From assembly GCA_965218875.1 (NCBI GenBank), contig CBDCMJ010000003.1, positions 1 through 38,375 on the forward strand: a DNA stretch of 38,375 nucleotides, read 5' to 3'. Below the pieces are notes generated by a model that saw only the letters and a program-made list of their open reading frames with translations, was not told the DNA's origin and ran no database searches. Each line of letters starts with the position of its first letter. Within the stretch, counting starts at the first letter, position 1. Shown here piece after piece: positions 15,995 through 23,905 of this stretch. The translations under genes were made by a program, and so were the position numbers. The DNA comes from CBDCMJ01 sp965218875. Lineage in GTDB: Bacteria > Chloroflexota > Dehalococcoidia > Lucifugimonadales > UBA3495.

Positions 15995-17571
15995 CAGTTG
16001 GAATCGCCCACCGGCGTCTGCTCCGCCCTGGGCGGCGGGGGCGTGGGCGGGGGAACGTGCAGGGCCCGGTAGGGGTCGTCGGTTCCCACGCCCAGGGCTG
16101 CGGCCAGGGGCGCCGTCTCCGGCCTGCTGCGGGTGACGGGAGCGCGCTGGATCTCCACGGCCCGCACGTGCTCCGGGTGGTAGACGTAGATACGGACGGT
16201 CCTGGTCGTCGAGCTCTCACCGCAACGGCAGGTCACCCGCCGGGTGTAAACGTCGGTCCGGGCCGGGTGGTGGGTGGTCTGCAACATGGGCGGCAGCGGC
16301 ACGTTCAGCGTGGCCGTCAGGTCCGCCGTGATTTCCACCTCGTGGGTCGCCTTCCTGTTGGCGACGGGCAGGGTGAAGCTGGATTCACCATTGGCAATAA
16401 ACGTGGCCGTGACGCGGTGGCTTCCGGCAACGACGCTTACCGTTCCGGCGATACGGGTGACGGCGGCGTCCAGGAGCGCGGGCACCGACTGGCTGAAGTG
16501 GCCGCCGTACACCGGCAACGCCACCTCCTGGCGGGTGTCGGCGATGCACTCCGAGGCGATGACGCCGGATATGCTGCCCGGCGTCCATTCCAGGGAGGTC
16601 AGCTCCAGGTCGCACAGCCCGCCGTCTGCTGACGGCAGGGGGTAGGGAATCTGGCCGCTCTTCAGGGTCACCGCCCCGGACCGGCCCAGGGCGTCCACCC
16701 AGGAGAAGGTGAAGGACGGCGACGGGCCGTTCAGGGTGAGGTTGTAGCTCCTGCTTTGGCCCGCCGTCAGGCTGGTGCTGGCGCCCATCTTCAGGGTCCT
16801 GCCGGACCTGCCGCCGAATACCCGCACCTTCAGGTCCAGGTCGTGGGCTGCCCGCAGGGTCACGGCGGCGGTGTCGCCGGAGACGGCCAGCCGCTCGATG
16901 AAGATGCGGCGTCCCGGAACCGGGTCCGGCGGGACGAAGTAGATCTCGTCCAGCCGCCAGCCCGGGTCCTCGTCATCGGGATCGTCGGCCAGGGCGGTGG
17001 CGGGCAGCAGGACCACGACCAGCAGGCCCAGGGCCGCCACCGCCAGGAAGCGGTTCCACGGCTTCTTTCCTCCGCCACCCTCGGCCTGTGGTTTGGGAGG
17101 ATTTGCTCCGCCGTCCCGGTTGCGGCGCTTGCCGAACCAGCTGTGGGGCCGGAAGGGGGGACGCCCCTTCTTCCGCGCCGCCTTCACTGCGTTGCTCAGG
17201 CCGCCGGCCGCTTTCTTCGCCAGCAGCCGCAACGGGTCGGGCTTGGCCTCCGCCGGCATCGGTGGCTCGCTGATTACCAACTCCAGCGGGGACCCGGCGT
17301 AGCGTCTGGCCCCCAGGTTGAACTTCAAGAGGTCGGTGGCCACCAGGGGCAGCCCCCGGCCTCCCACCTTGCCCACGGTCAGGGCAATTCCCACGACGCC
17401 AATCAGCACGCCAACCGCCAGCCGCACCGCCATGGGCCCGAAGGGGAGGTAGTTGTAGGCGCCGTAGGCCAGGGCGCACACCGCCACCACCGCCACGATC
17501 TGGGGGAAGGTGAACCACAGCAGCACCTTGTCCTCGGCCTGCACGTGGGTCGGGACTTCATGCTCTCTCAT
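15973..17571 (-). CDS. PrgI-like membrane protein fused to an extracellular domain
   Basis: Residues 1-110 look like the PrgI family of Gram-positive-type transfer systems (a VirB3-like role): REHEVPTHVQAEDKVLLWFT followed by two membrane helices at about 20-65. A basic, Pro/Gly-rich cytoplasmic linker comes next. A third hydrophobic stretch at about 178-195, AVAALGLLVVVLLPATALA followed by an acidic DDPDDED, resembles a signal peptide. The remaining ~330 residues are beta-rich and probably outside the membrane, with paired cysteines (RRVTCRCGESSTT) and a Pro-rich end. PrgI proteins are normally about 110-130 residues, so at 532 this is a fusion or contains two joined genes. ATG at 17571 lies 11 bp after the VirB2-like gene. 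Confidence 0.7.
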   Translation of the reverse strand: MREHEVPTHVQAEDKVLLWFTFPQIVAVVAVCALAYGAYNYLPFGPMAVRLAVGVLIGVVGIALTVGKVGGRGLPLVATDLLKFNLGARRYAGSPLELVISEPPMPAEAKPDPLRLLAKKAAGGLSNAVKAARKKGRPPFRPHSWFGKRRNRDGGANPPKPQAEGGGGKKPWNRFLAVAALGLLVVVLLPATALADDPDDEDPGWRLDEIYFVPPDPVPGRRIFIERLAVSGDTAAVTLRAAHDLDLKVRVFGGRSGRTLKMGASTSLTAGQSRSYNLTLNGPSPSFTFSWVDALGRSGAVTLKSGQIPYPLPSADGGLCDLELTSLEWTPGSISGVIASECIADTRQEVALPVYGGHFSQSVPALLDAAVTRIAGTVSVVAGSHRVTATFIANGESSFTLPVANRKATHEVEITADLTATLNVPLPPMLQTTHHPARTDVYTRRVTCRCGESSTTRTVRIYVYHPEHVRAVEIQRAPVTRSRPETAPLAAALGVGTDDPYRALHVPPPTPPPPRAEQTPVGDSNWWNWRPW

Positions 17572-17581
17572 TCCATCCCTC

Positions 17582-17881
17582 CTAACCGCCGTCGCCGACG
17601 GAGGGGGTACCGGAGTTGGTGGGGTCGGGCACGGTGGGGTCCACCGGGTTGCCGACGACGGCGTTCATCACCAGTTCCACCACGCCGTAGGCCACCAGGG
17701 CCAGCACGATGCCGGCCAGGGCGGTCATCATGGCCGCCTTGCCCCGCTCCATCTGGTTGGGCGCTCCGCTGGCGGTGAGGTACATGTAGGCCCCGTATAT
17801 GAAGTAGCCCACGCCGACGACGCCAACCAAGCCCAGCAGGATGCCCACCAGGTTCGATATGGTCTGTGTCAGGTCGTCCAT
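17582..17881 (-). CDS. VirB2/TrbC-like pilin-type membrane protein
   Basis: The 99-residue product has two hydrophobic helices: LVGILLGLVGVVGVGYFIYG at about 11-33 and MMTALAGIVLALVAYGVVEL at about 50-72. They are joined by the short polar loop SGAPNQMERGK and followed by a Pro/Gly/Asp-rich tail. This size and arrangement match VirB2/TrbC-type subunits of type IV secretion systems. No separate cleavable signal is obvious. ATG at 17881 follows AAGGAGA. It is transcribed between the VirB6-like and PrgI-like genes. Confidence 0.7.
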   Translation of the reverse strand: MDDLTQTISNLVGILLGLVGVVGVGYFIYGAYMYLTASGAPNQMERGKAAMMTALAGIVLALVAYGVVELVMNAVVGNPVDPTVPDPTNSGTPSVGDGG

Positions 17882-17950
17882 ACGGTTTTTCTCCTTTCAA
17901 ATTGGATTGCTCGATTTGTGAATTGCGTTGCTGTGGTCAGCCCCAATCCG

Positions 17951-19027
17951 CTACTGGCACATGTCTCCACCTCCTGGGCGGTTCCGGCGCGAAACCAGCC
18001 ATTGTCCGCGCCGGTGGTTGTCGTCGTTCCGGTTGCTGGCTACGGCCCCTGGCTTCTGGGCGTCGGCCCACTCTGGGCCGGGGAAGTGGAGCCCTGGGCC
18101 GCCGAGTTCACCGCTCCGGCGGCCGTGGTGGCGGCGGCTGCTGGCCGCGCTGGTTGCCGCTGACGCGGCGGCCATACCCGCCGGTCCTCCGGCGGCTCCA
18201 CCGGCCAACATCCCCAGGGCGCGGCCCGAACGCATCATTCCGCCGGGCAGGGACATCCCGAAGTAGAGGGTGTGGAGCCAGGCGTCGAAGGTGCCGTGAT
18301 GCCCCAGCATCGAGGGCACCCGCCCCGCCAGGTACATGAAGGCGATGGCCATCAGCAGCTTCCACACCAGGTCCTCCGACGGCTCGAAGGCGGCGATGGC
18401 CGCGAAGTCTTCCAGGAAGGCGAAGGCCAGGGCCACGGCGATGAGCTGCACCGCCTGCTGGAACACCGTGGTCATGAACAGCCGCAGCCAGTGCTTTCCC
18501 CAACTATTTTCCGCCGTGTGGGGCAGAATCCACAGCCCCAGGGCGATGGGGGCCAGGCAGAGCAGGATGTCGATGAGGGCCAGGCGCAGGATCATCTGCA
18601 CCAGCAGGTAGAGGACGAAGAAGCCGAAGACCAGGTAGAGCAGGGCGATGAACACCGCCAGCCCGGTGTTGGCGGTCTCCACGGCGGTCAGCAGCGGCTC
18701 CAGGGGAGCGCGCAGCAGGGCGCCGGGGGTCACGTCCAGGGAGACGGCGATGAACTGGGAGACGGCGTGGGCCACGTCGATGACCAGGGCGCACCACCAG
18801 AGGGACGACGCGGCGGCGGTGAGGCCCAGCACCAGCCGGGGCACCATCTCCCGCCAGCCTGACTGGTGTCTTCCCAGGTGCTCCTGGACGATGAAGCTGA
18901 GCCCCATCCAGCCCAGGATCACTGCCAACGCGCCCGACGTGATGGCCCAGACCACCATCCAGGCCTGCTGGATGAAGGGATGCAGGTAGGTGAGTTCGGG
19001 AGGAGTGCCGGTGAGGATGTCCGTCAT
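17951..19027 (-). CDS. VirB6/TrbL-like polytopic membrane protein
   Basis: The 358-residue protein has about six to seven membrane helices (for example MVVWAITSGALAVILGWMGL, VFIALLYLVFGFFVLYLLVQ and LVWKLLMAIAFMYLAGRVPS) and a Gly/Ala-rich, then Arg/His/Asn-rich cytoplasmic tail. This topology and the sequence around FFVLYLLVQMILRLALIDIL match TrbL/VirB6-type channel components. ATG at 19027 follows AGGGTAGGGA. It is seven bases downstream of the secreted-protein gene and belongs to the same leftward transfer operon. Its last residues (GGGDMCQ) are unusual but there is no sign of a broken frame. Confidence 0.8.
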   Translation of the reverse strand: MTDILTGTPPELTYLHPFIQQAWMVVWAITSGALAVILGWMGLSFIVQEHLGRHQSGWREMVPRLVLGLTAAASSLWWCALVIDVAHAVSQFIAVSLDVTPGALLRAPLEPLLTAVETANTGLAVFIALLYLVFGFFVLYLLVQMILRLALIDILLCLAPIALGLWILPHTAENSWGKHWLRLFMTTVFQQAVQLIAVALAFAFLEDFAAIAAFEPSEDLVWKLLMAIAFMYLAGRVPSMLGHHGTFDAWLHTLYFGMSLPGGMMRSGRALGMLAGGAAGGPAGMAAASAATSAASSRRHHGRRSGELGGPGLHFPGPEWADAQKPGAVASNRNDDNHRRGQWLVSRRNRPGGGDMCQ

Positions 19028-19033
19028 ACGTCC

Positions 19034-19658
19034 CTACCCTCCCCGGCACTCGTCGAGGTCGCTGGCCGACACCTTCTGCACCACGCCGCACAGGGTCCCG
19101 TGGACTCCCTGGATCACCCACTTGGCGGCGGCCCTGGCCCAGCGGTCGGGGTCGAGGGCGCCCAGCACCTTGTCCCACAACCCGTTGGGCTGGTGGACGG
19201 GAATCAGGGCGTGGAAGACGTGGTGGTCGCCGCCGCCCAGGCGGGGGACGGCCAGCACCAGGAGATATGCCTGCTCGGGGTGAAGCTCGGGCTGCTCGTC
19301 CAGGGCGGGGTACTCGAAGGTGTACTCCCAGCCCTCGGAGAGGTGCTTTTCGCCGCCCCTGGACCCGGTAGGTGCTGGTGAGCCAGTCGCCGGTGTCGGG
19401 GTGGCGGATGGCGTAGAAGAGGACGTCGGTCTGGCGGCTGAAGATGGGGCGGGCCACGAAATCGCCCTCCTTCTTCCGCTCCACCATCTGCCGGTCCCGG
19501 TTGACCAGGGTGACGGAGTCGGTGTCGGGGGGCGGCGGGGACTGGGCCAGGGCCAGCCCGGAGGCGGGGATGGCAACGAGGGCCGTAAGGAGCAAAGCCC
19601 CTGCCAGGAGAATCAGGCGGCGGGCCTTGCCGGACCTGGGGATGAATCGGCGGAACAT
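19034..19658 (-). pseudogene. secreted or anchored conjugation protein, frameshifted
   Basis: The frame from ATG 19658, with GAGGAGG upstream, begins with a clear signal peptide (ARRLILLAGALLLTALVAIPASGLALAQ) and continues SVTLVNRDRQMVERKKEGDF to WLTSTYRVQG. It then becomes Arg/Pro-rich nonsense. A second frame takes over at once with GEKHLSEGWEYTFEYPALDE, LLVLAVPRLGGGDHHVFHAL and VIQGVHGTLCGVVQKVSASD, ending at 19034, seven bases before the VirB6-like gene. The switch lies at about 19346-19359, within GGGGCGGCGAAAAG, and is equivalent to +1. It is the first gene of the transfer operon. Either it is a mutated gene, or the read has a base error in a G/A run, or it uses programmed frameshifting. 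I do not recognise the family. Confidence 0.6.
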
Positions 19659-19737
19659 GGTGGCCTCCTCGTCGGTGATTGGGACGTTTTGTCCCGCCGT
19701 CGAGTCTGACCACGCGCGGTGGGCTTACCAATGGCTT

Positions 19738-19769
19738 GTGAGGGGGGCCTGTACGCAGGCCCCCCTCAC
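19738..19769. other. 14-bp perfect hairpin in the divergent gap
   Basis: GTGAGGGGGGCCTG pairs perfectly with CAGGCCCCCCTCAC around the loop TACG. It sits in the 406-bp gap (19659-20064) between the leftward transfer operon and the rightward coiled-coil gene. No T-run follows on either strand. It could be a terminator-like barrier, a regulatory hairpin or part of oriT. The rest of this gap shows no gene and no clear promoter. Confidence 0.6.
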
Positions 19770-20064
19770 GGGGCATCAACTTTCCGGGGCGCGGTGTGAT
19801 GTTATGGGGGTGTACAGGGATTGGCAGGCAGCGACGCGAGTCCACGGTGGCCGGTGCGTTCGGGAAACCGGGGGATTAGCTTCATTGCCGCTCCCATCCG
19901 GCAAGCACTTGGGTATTAGGGCTGGTTGCCAGGTTTCCGGCATCGCCCCCCTACAGGAATTGCAACCCTGCGGCCTGCTGGAGCGTTGTTGTCGTGCAAG
20001 CGCCCTGTGTCGAAACCGCAACTTTGCGCCGGTGGCGGTGCTGCTGGCGCCGGGAGGTACGGAC

Positions 20065-20910
20065 ATGGAACGGAGCCGGAACGTGGAGGACCTGCACCAC
20101 CTGCGGCTGATGGCGTTGCTGCACGAGCTGGTGCGGGAGCGGGACTTGAAGGGCGCGGCGGAGGCCCTGGGCCTGGACCCCAGGACGCTGAGCGCCAGCA
20201 TGGACCGGGGCGCGCTGTCGGGCCTGGCCCAAGTGGCCCTGGAGCGGTGGCTGCTGGCCGAGGGAGACCGGGAGGCTGCCCAGGCCCGCGAGGAGGTGCA
20301 GACTCTGGCGGGGCGCGTGGACGGCGTTGAGCGGCGGGTTGACGGGCTGGCGGACCAGATGGTCAGGGCCGCGGCGGAAGTCCAGCGGGGTGCCGAGGAA
20401 GCCGGCGGGAATGACACCGGGGCGCGGGCCAGGGAGTTGCAGCGGTTGGAGCGGCGGATAGACCGGCTGGAATCAGCGGGCGGGGTTGGCGCCGGACGGG
20501 CCGGTGGTGCACCGTCGTCGGGGTCTCGGGGCAATGCCAGGATGGGTAACACGCAGCATCGCCAGCATCCCGACCTGGTAACTGTTGATCCGGCGGACGA
20601 CGACGAAGTCTTCGGCGACGCCTGGCCCTTGGTTGACGAATGGCGCGGCTTGTGGAAAGACCACCCCGACCGGGGCCGGGGCCTGCGCTGGCTGGAGGCC
20701 GAGGCCCGCATTCTGGAGCTGGAGCTGGCCATGCTGGAGGAGCGCGGCCTGACCCTGCCGCCGGAGACGGAGCCATTGAGGGGGCTGGAGCGGAACGCCC
20801 AGCTGGGCTGGCGGCAGAAAGCGCTGGCCGACACTCGCCGGAAGTTAGACCGGCGGAGGGCGCTGCGCCGGCTTAGGCGGTTGCTCACCCTTGGGCTGTG
20901 GCGGCGGTAG
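20065..20910 (+). CDS. helix-turn-helix and coiled-coil protein of unknown function
   Basis: The 281-residue protein begins with a helix-turn-helix-like stretch (about 25-50: LKGAAEALGLDPRTLSASMD), followed by a long charged coiled coil (about 70-145: AQAREEVQTLAGRVDGVERR, LQRLERRIDRLE). A disordered linker follows, then a C-terminal helical region (about 190-281) rich in Leu, Arg and Glu. ATG at 20065 has GGGAGGT six bases upstream, while the open frame extends much further without coding character. It is divergent from the transfer operon and stands alone before the 1-kb non-coding region, which makes a DNA-binding role at that region plausible. No family recognised. Confidence 0.7.
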   Translation: MERSRNVEDLHHLRLMALLHELVRERDLKGAAEALGLDPRTLSASMDRGALSGLAQVALERWLLAEGDREAAQAREEVQTLAGRVDGVERRVDGLADQMVRAAAEVQRGAEEAGGNDTGARARELQRLERRIDRLESAGGVGAGRAGGAPSSGSRGNARMGNTQHRQHPDLVTVDPADDDEVFGDAWPLVDEWRGLWKDHPDRGRGLRWLEAEARILELELAMLEERGLTLPPETEPLRGLERNAQLGWRQKALADTRRKLDRRRALRRLRRLLTLGLWRR

Positions 20911-20964
20911 CCGGCGTCGGTGCTGGGGTGGATTTCGGGCTTGCTCCATTCCCGCACCATTGCG

Positions 20965-20978
20965 GCTTCTTTGTTGCT
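20965..20978 (+). repeat. 14-bp copy of a motif next to the repressor promoter
   Basis: GCTTCTTTGTTGCT occurs here and at 7500-7513 in the divergent control region. The similarity continues loosely: TGCTCCATT precedes both, and CAT and GGCT follow both at about the same spacing. It may be a shared operator or a small duplication. Confidence 0.5.
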
Positions 20979-21159
20979 TCATCTGGGCTGCTCACCGGCA
21001 AGTGATTGGGTTGACGATGCCAGATTTCGCCGAAAACCCCTTGCCGGAGGCTTTGCCGGGACCGGATACTAATTGGCGTTGTCAGGCTTTTTCCAGCGTT
21101 TCCCGCCCTAGAAACCTGGAGGGTCCCGTCCCTGGACCCGGGACCGGACGCATAGGATC

Positions 21160-21228
21160 GAGCATAGCTCTCCGAACGTCCGCCCATGATGGACTGGCCG
21201 CCTAGAGTAGAGCCTAGCTCCTCGAACG
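21160..21228 (+). repeat. pair of 19-bp imperfect direct repeats, 50 bp apart
   Basis: GAGCATAGCTCTCCGAACG at 21160-21178 and GAGCCTAGCTCCTCGAACG at 21210-21228 match at 16 of 19 positions. Each contains the partial palindrome TAGCTC. They lie in the structured non-coding region. Confidence 0.6.
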
Positions 21229-21586
21229 GTTGTCCACGAGGGAATAGCTGAGCGGCCGGCGTGATTAAACGTCTCTCCAGCAGCAGGTACACCCAACCCT
21301 TCGAAGTGCACGGCGCGCTTCACCCGGAACCCCAACCCAACGGCGGAACTCCAAACCCAAGGCGCATCATAGTTTGCAAGGAGGTGGCAACCGGATTAGC
21401 AACGGCGTCCCGGAATCCCTTTCCACGGCGGACCCTGAACTCACGGCAATCCCACTGACAGGAGGTGTCAGCTAGACCCAGCATGGTTTCTCCGGCGTCC
21501 CTTACCCCTTTGGCATCCCGGCGGAGCGGTTGACCTGCTTCGCATTCCCCACTATGCGGTTGGAGCGTGGTTAACGCACCGGCCGC

Positions 21587-21723
21587 TTCAACACGACTGC
21601 GGCGTAGCTACAGAACAAGGGTAGCGGCACCGCAGATTCAACACGCTCCGGTCGTACAGCGGCAAGTGACCGGACGCTTATCGTTCCAGCCCCAGCGCAG
21701 ATTCGGTTGTAGCCGTCTGCGCT
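21587..21723 (+). repeat. cluster of three hairpins with repeated TTCAACACG
   Basis: TTCAACACG at 21587-21595 and again at 21637-21645 each precede a hairpin. The first pairs CTGCGG (21597-21602) with CCGCAG (21630-21635), plus inner GCTAC/GTAGC. The second pairs TCCGGTC with GACCGGA across 14 bases. A third pairs AGCGCAGA (21694-21701) with TCTGCGCT (21716-21723). CGCAGATTC occurs at 21631 and 21696. Confidence 0.6.
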
Positions 21724-21900
21724 CCTCTTGATTTCCCCTCACGTAGCAGCATTCCAGGCGTAACACCCTGGCCGGGCTGCGCCTTTCTCCAACCCCCAAC
21801 CGGCGTTCTCCGTTGCGGTGTCTGACCCAGGGCGGAGTGCGTTCGGCGCCGGGGGTTGAACCCGTTTCCCAACGTCGTTTTCAAAACTTAGGAGGTGCGT

Positions 21901-22206
21901 ATGCGCATCAGGGAAAGACTCGTTCAAATCAAGGTTGCGGCGGTCAGCGTCGTCGGCTTCATCCAGCGGCACAAGCGGGCGTCGATTGCGGTCGGCGGGG
22001 CCCTGCTCATCGCCGGGCCGCTGCTCACCGGGACCGGCGGCGAGACCTTTTTCTTCAACCTCATCGGCCTGGGCATCGTCGCCCTCGTCGTCCGGCGGAT
22101 CGTGCGGGCCAACGAAAGGCGGCAGGCGGCGCAGGCGCGGCAGGCCAATTGCCGGTGCCGGTGTCATAGGCGACAACAAACTCAGCAACAGGGAGGAACT
22201 CCATGA
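21901..22206 (+). CDS. small membrane protein of unknown function
   Basis: The 101-residue protein has two hydrophobic helices, at about 24-42 (ASIAVGGALLIAGPLL) and 50-66 (FFFNLIGLGIVALVVRRIV). The basic N-terminus and the basic, Gln/Arg-rich and Cys-containing tail (NCRCRCHRRQQ) should lie in the cytoplasm. The ATG at 21901 follows GGAGGT closely. The stop overlaps the next gene's start by four bases (ATGA), so the two are coupled. No family recognised. Confidence 0.65.
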   Translation: MRIRERLVQIKVAAVSVVGFIQRHKRASIAVGGALLIAGPLLTGTGGETFFFNLIGLGIVALVVRRIVRANERRQAAQARQANCRCRCHRRQQTQQQGGTP

Positions 22207-22667
22207 CGACGATTACCCTGGAATCCCCTGCTTCTACGGGCAGTCTCGAAGAACTGGTGGACCGGCTGCTGGCGGCCCTGTTCTCTCCCGATTCAGAGCA
22301 ACCGGAACCGGCGCCCAACCTCGTCAAGACGGTTCATGAGGCCCGGCGATTGCGGCAGTCCGGCAACCTGGACGGGGCGTTGGCGGTGTTCGGCGCATTG
22401 GATGCGGCCAACGCTGCGGAGGACCAACTCCGCTGGCTATACGCCGAGTGGTTGGACATTGCCCGGCGGCGGTTCGCTGGCAGTGGGGCCTTGCTCTACA
22501 GCCCCGGCACCGGCAAGGCTGCGGCCCTGGGTCCCACGAGCGAAGACGGCGGGACGCTGGAAGTCGCGGCGGTCCTCGGGATGCGCTGGCCGGTGGGCAA
22601 GCTGGTCTCCCGGCGCAGCCTGCGGGGCCTCAGGCCCCTGTCGAAAGGAGGTGCGTCATGGTCGTAG
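22203..22667 (+). CDS. hypothetical protein before the primase
   Basis: The 154-residue protein begins with an acidic helical region (SLEELVDRLLAALFSPDSEQ), followed by NLVKTVHEARRLRQSGNLDG and ALAVFGALDAANAAEDQLRW, which together read like a TPR-style helical pair. The end (LRGLRPLSKGGASWS) is basic. I do not recognise a family. It overlaps the upstream membrane-protein gene by four bases and the primase gene by ten, so all three are co-translated. Confidence 0.65.
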   Translation: MTTITLESPASTGSLEELVDRLLAALFSPDSEQPEPAPNLVKTVHEARRLRQSGNLDGALAVFGALDAANAAEDQLRWLYAEWLDIARRRFAGSGALLYSPGTGKAAALGPTSEDGGTLEVAAVLGMRWPVGKLVSRRSLRGLRPLSKGGASWS

Positions 22668-23737
22668 CCAACGCCACGGTGGACCCCGTATCGAGTACGG
22701 GGCAGGCTATTGCGGAACTCAAGGCCCGGCACCCCCTGGGCGACGCGGTGGAGGCCGCCGGGGTCGCGCTCCGGGGCCAGGGCCGGGTCAGGCAGGGCGT
22801 CTGCCCCTTCCACGAGGAAGCCGAGGGCAGCTTCACGGTGTACGCCGACACGGAAAAGTTCTACTGCTTTGGTTGCGGGTCCGGCGGCGACGTGCTGGAC
22901 TTCGTGCAGCGCATCGAGGGGCTGACCCTGCCCGAGGCGATACGGCGGCTGGACGGCGGTTCCCCGCCGGTTACGGCAGCTGCGGTTCGTTCGACGGCAG
23001 CCCGTCAACCCGCTGCGCCTGCGATTCCTCCCCGCGATCCGGCGCTGCTGACGGCGGCGGAGCGGTTCTACGCCGGTGAGTTGCGGCGCAGTCCGAAGGC
23101 CAGAGAGTACCTGGCCTCGCGGGGCATTGGCCTGGAAGCTGCCCTGCACCTGGGATTGGGGTACGCGCCGGGTCGCGGACTGCGGGTGTACCTGGAATCT
23201 ACCGGATACGGCGAAGACCGGATACGCGCCTCGGGGCTGTTCCTGGAACGGGGCGCAGAGCGGTTCGCTGGAATGATTGCCGCCCCCGACATCGCCTCGG
23301 GCCGGGTGGGCTGGCTCACCGGACGGGTAGTTGACGCCGGAGCAACACCCCGCTTTCAGGCGGTGCCCGGCCCCAAGCCGGTGTTCGGCTTGGCCAGCCT
23401 CGGCCCCGCGCCCCCCTGGGTGATTGTCGCCGAGGGCGTCTTCGACTACTTGACGCTGGCGGCGTGGGGCTACCCCGCCTGCGCCGCCCTGGGCACCCAG
23501 GGGATGGACAAGGTGGCGGCGAACCTGCGGGGCTGCCCCCGAGTCTTCCTGGCCTTCGACAACGACGACGCAGGCCGGGAGGCGACGGCCAACCTGCAAG
23601 CCCTGCTGGGCCGCCGCGCCGCCGTGGTCAACCTGCCCCAGGGTGTCGCCGACGTGGGCGAGTTGGCGGCGCTGCCCCACGGCCAACTCCTCTTCCGCCG
23701 CCTGCTGGCACGGGCGGCCCGCGCCGCCAGGCAATAG
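22658..23737 (+). CDS. DnaG-like primase with CHC2 zinc finger and Toprim domain
   Basis: The 359-residue protein synthesises RNA primers, probably for replication of the transferred or circular element. The zinc finger is at about 45-90: VCPFHEEAEGSFTVYADTEK followed by FYCFGCGSGGDVLDFVQRIE, the DnaG CHC2 pattern. The Toprim domain is at about 250-330: WVIVAEGVFDYLTLAAWG with the conserved Glu, and FLAFDNDDAGREATANLQ with the DxD-type acidic pair. It is shorter than chromosomal DnaG (about 600) and lacks the helicase-binding C-terminus, as mobile-element primases often do. ATG at 22658 follows AAAGGAGGT. Residues 8-17 are encoded by a dispersed palindromic repeat that also occurs at 27945-27971. 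Confidence 0.9.
   Translation: MVVANATVDPVSSTGQAIAELKARHPLGDAVEAAGVALRGQGRVRQGVCPFHEEAEGSFTVYADTEKFYCFGCGSGGDVLDFVQRIEGLTLPEAIRRLDGGSPPVTAAAVRSTAARQPAAPAIPPRDPALLTAAERFYAGELRRSPKAREYLASRGIGLEAALHLGLGYAPGRGLRVYLESTGYGEDRIRASGLFLERGAERFAGMIAAPDIASGRVGWLTGRVVDAGATPRFQAVPGPKPVFGLASLGPAPPWVIVAEGVFDYLTLAAWGYPACAALGTQGMDKVAANLRGCPRVFLAFDNDDAGREATANLQALLGRRAAVVNLPQGVADVGELAALPHGQLLFRRLLARAARAARQ
22682..22708 (+). repeat. dispersed palindromic repeat inside the primase gene
   Basis: A 27-bp sequence containing CCCCGTATCGAGTACGGGG, a 7-bp stem with a 5-nt loop, is identical to 27945-27971. Here it is translated as DPVSSTGQA near the primase N-terminus, before the zinc finger. Confidence 0.75.
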
Positions 23738-23905
23738 CCCCTAACGCAACCCTCTCCCCCACCACTTTCCATTCCTCTCTACAGGATTCCACGCAACACC
23801 CTGGAAGACCTGCGTCCAAATCACGACGGGTTTACACCCGCCCACGGCTTCCCTTCGGGAGTCCGCACACCCAAACGCCATATCACAACTACAAGGAGCA
23901 TCTTC

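Larger units (their letters stand above)
20911..21900. other. structured non-coding region, candidate oriT or replication origin
   Basis: No frame here has a convincing protein. The region is dense in paired repeats. CCGGCAAG (20995-21002) pairs with CTTGCCGG (21040-21047). GGGTCC (21121-21126) pairs with GGACCC (21134-21139). CTGACA (21455-21460) pairs with TGTCAG (21466-21471). Three further hairpins lie at 21597-21723. Two pairs of direct repeats are each spaced exactly 50 bp. It sits between the transfer and DNA-processing modules, the usual place for oriT or an origin. No known nic site is recognised. Confidence 0.45.

Noticed and set aside
19738..19769. Intrinsic terminator call for the 14-bp hairpin
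   Set aside because: No T-run follows on either strand and it lies between diverging genes, so it is listed as an unassigned hairpin.
19776..20960. Long minus-strand frame opposite the coiled-coil gene
   Set aside because: It is Ser/Arg/Pro-rich with no ribosome site; the plus-strand frame has GGGAGGT and coherent helices.
21261..21458. Short open frames in the structured non-coding region
   Set aside because: None has a good ribosome site together with protein-like composition, and they overlap inverted repeats.
22496..23734. Long minus-strand frame opposite the primase
   Set aside because: The plus strand holds CHC2 and Toprim motifs; the antisense text has no recognisable pattern.
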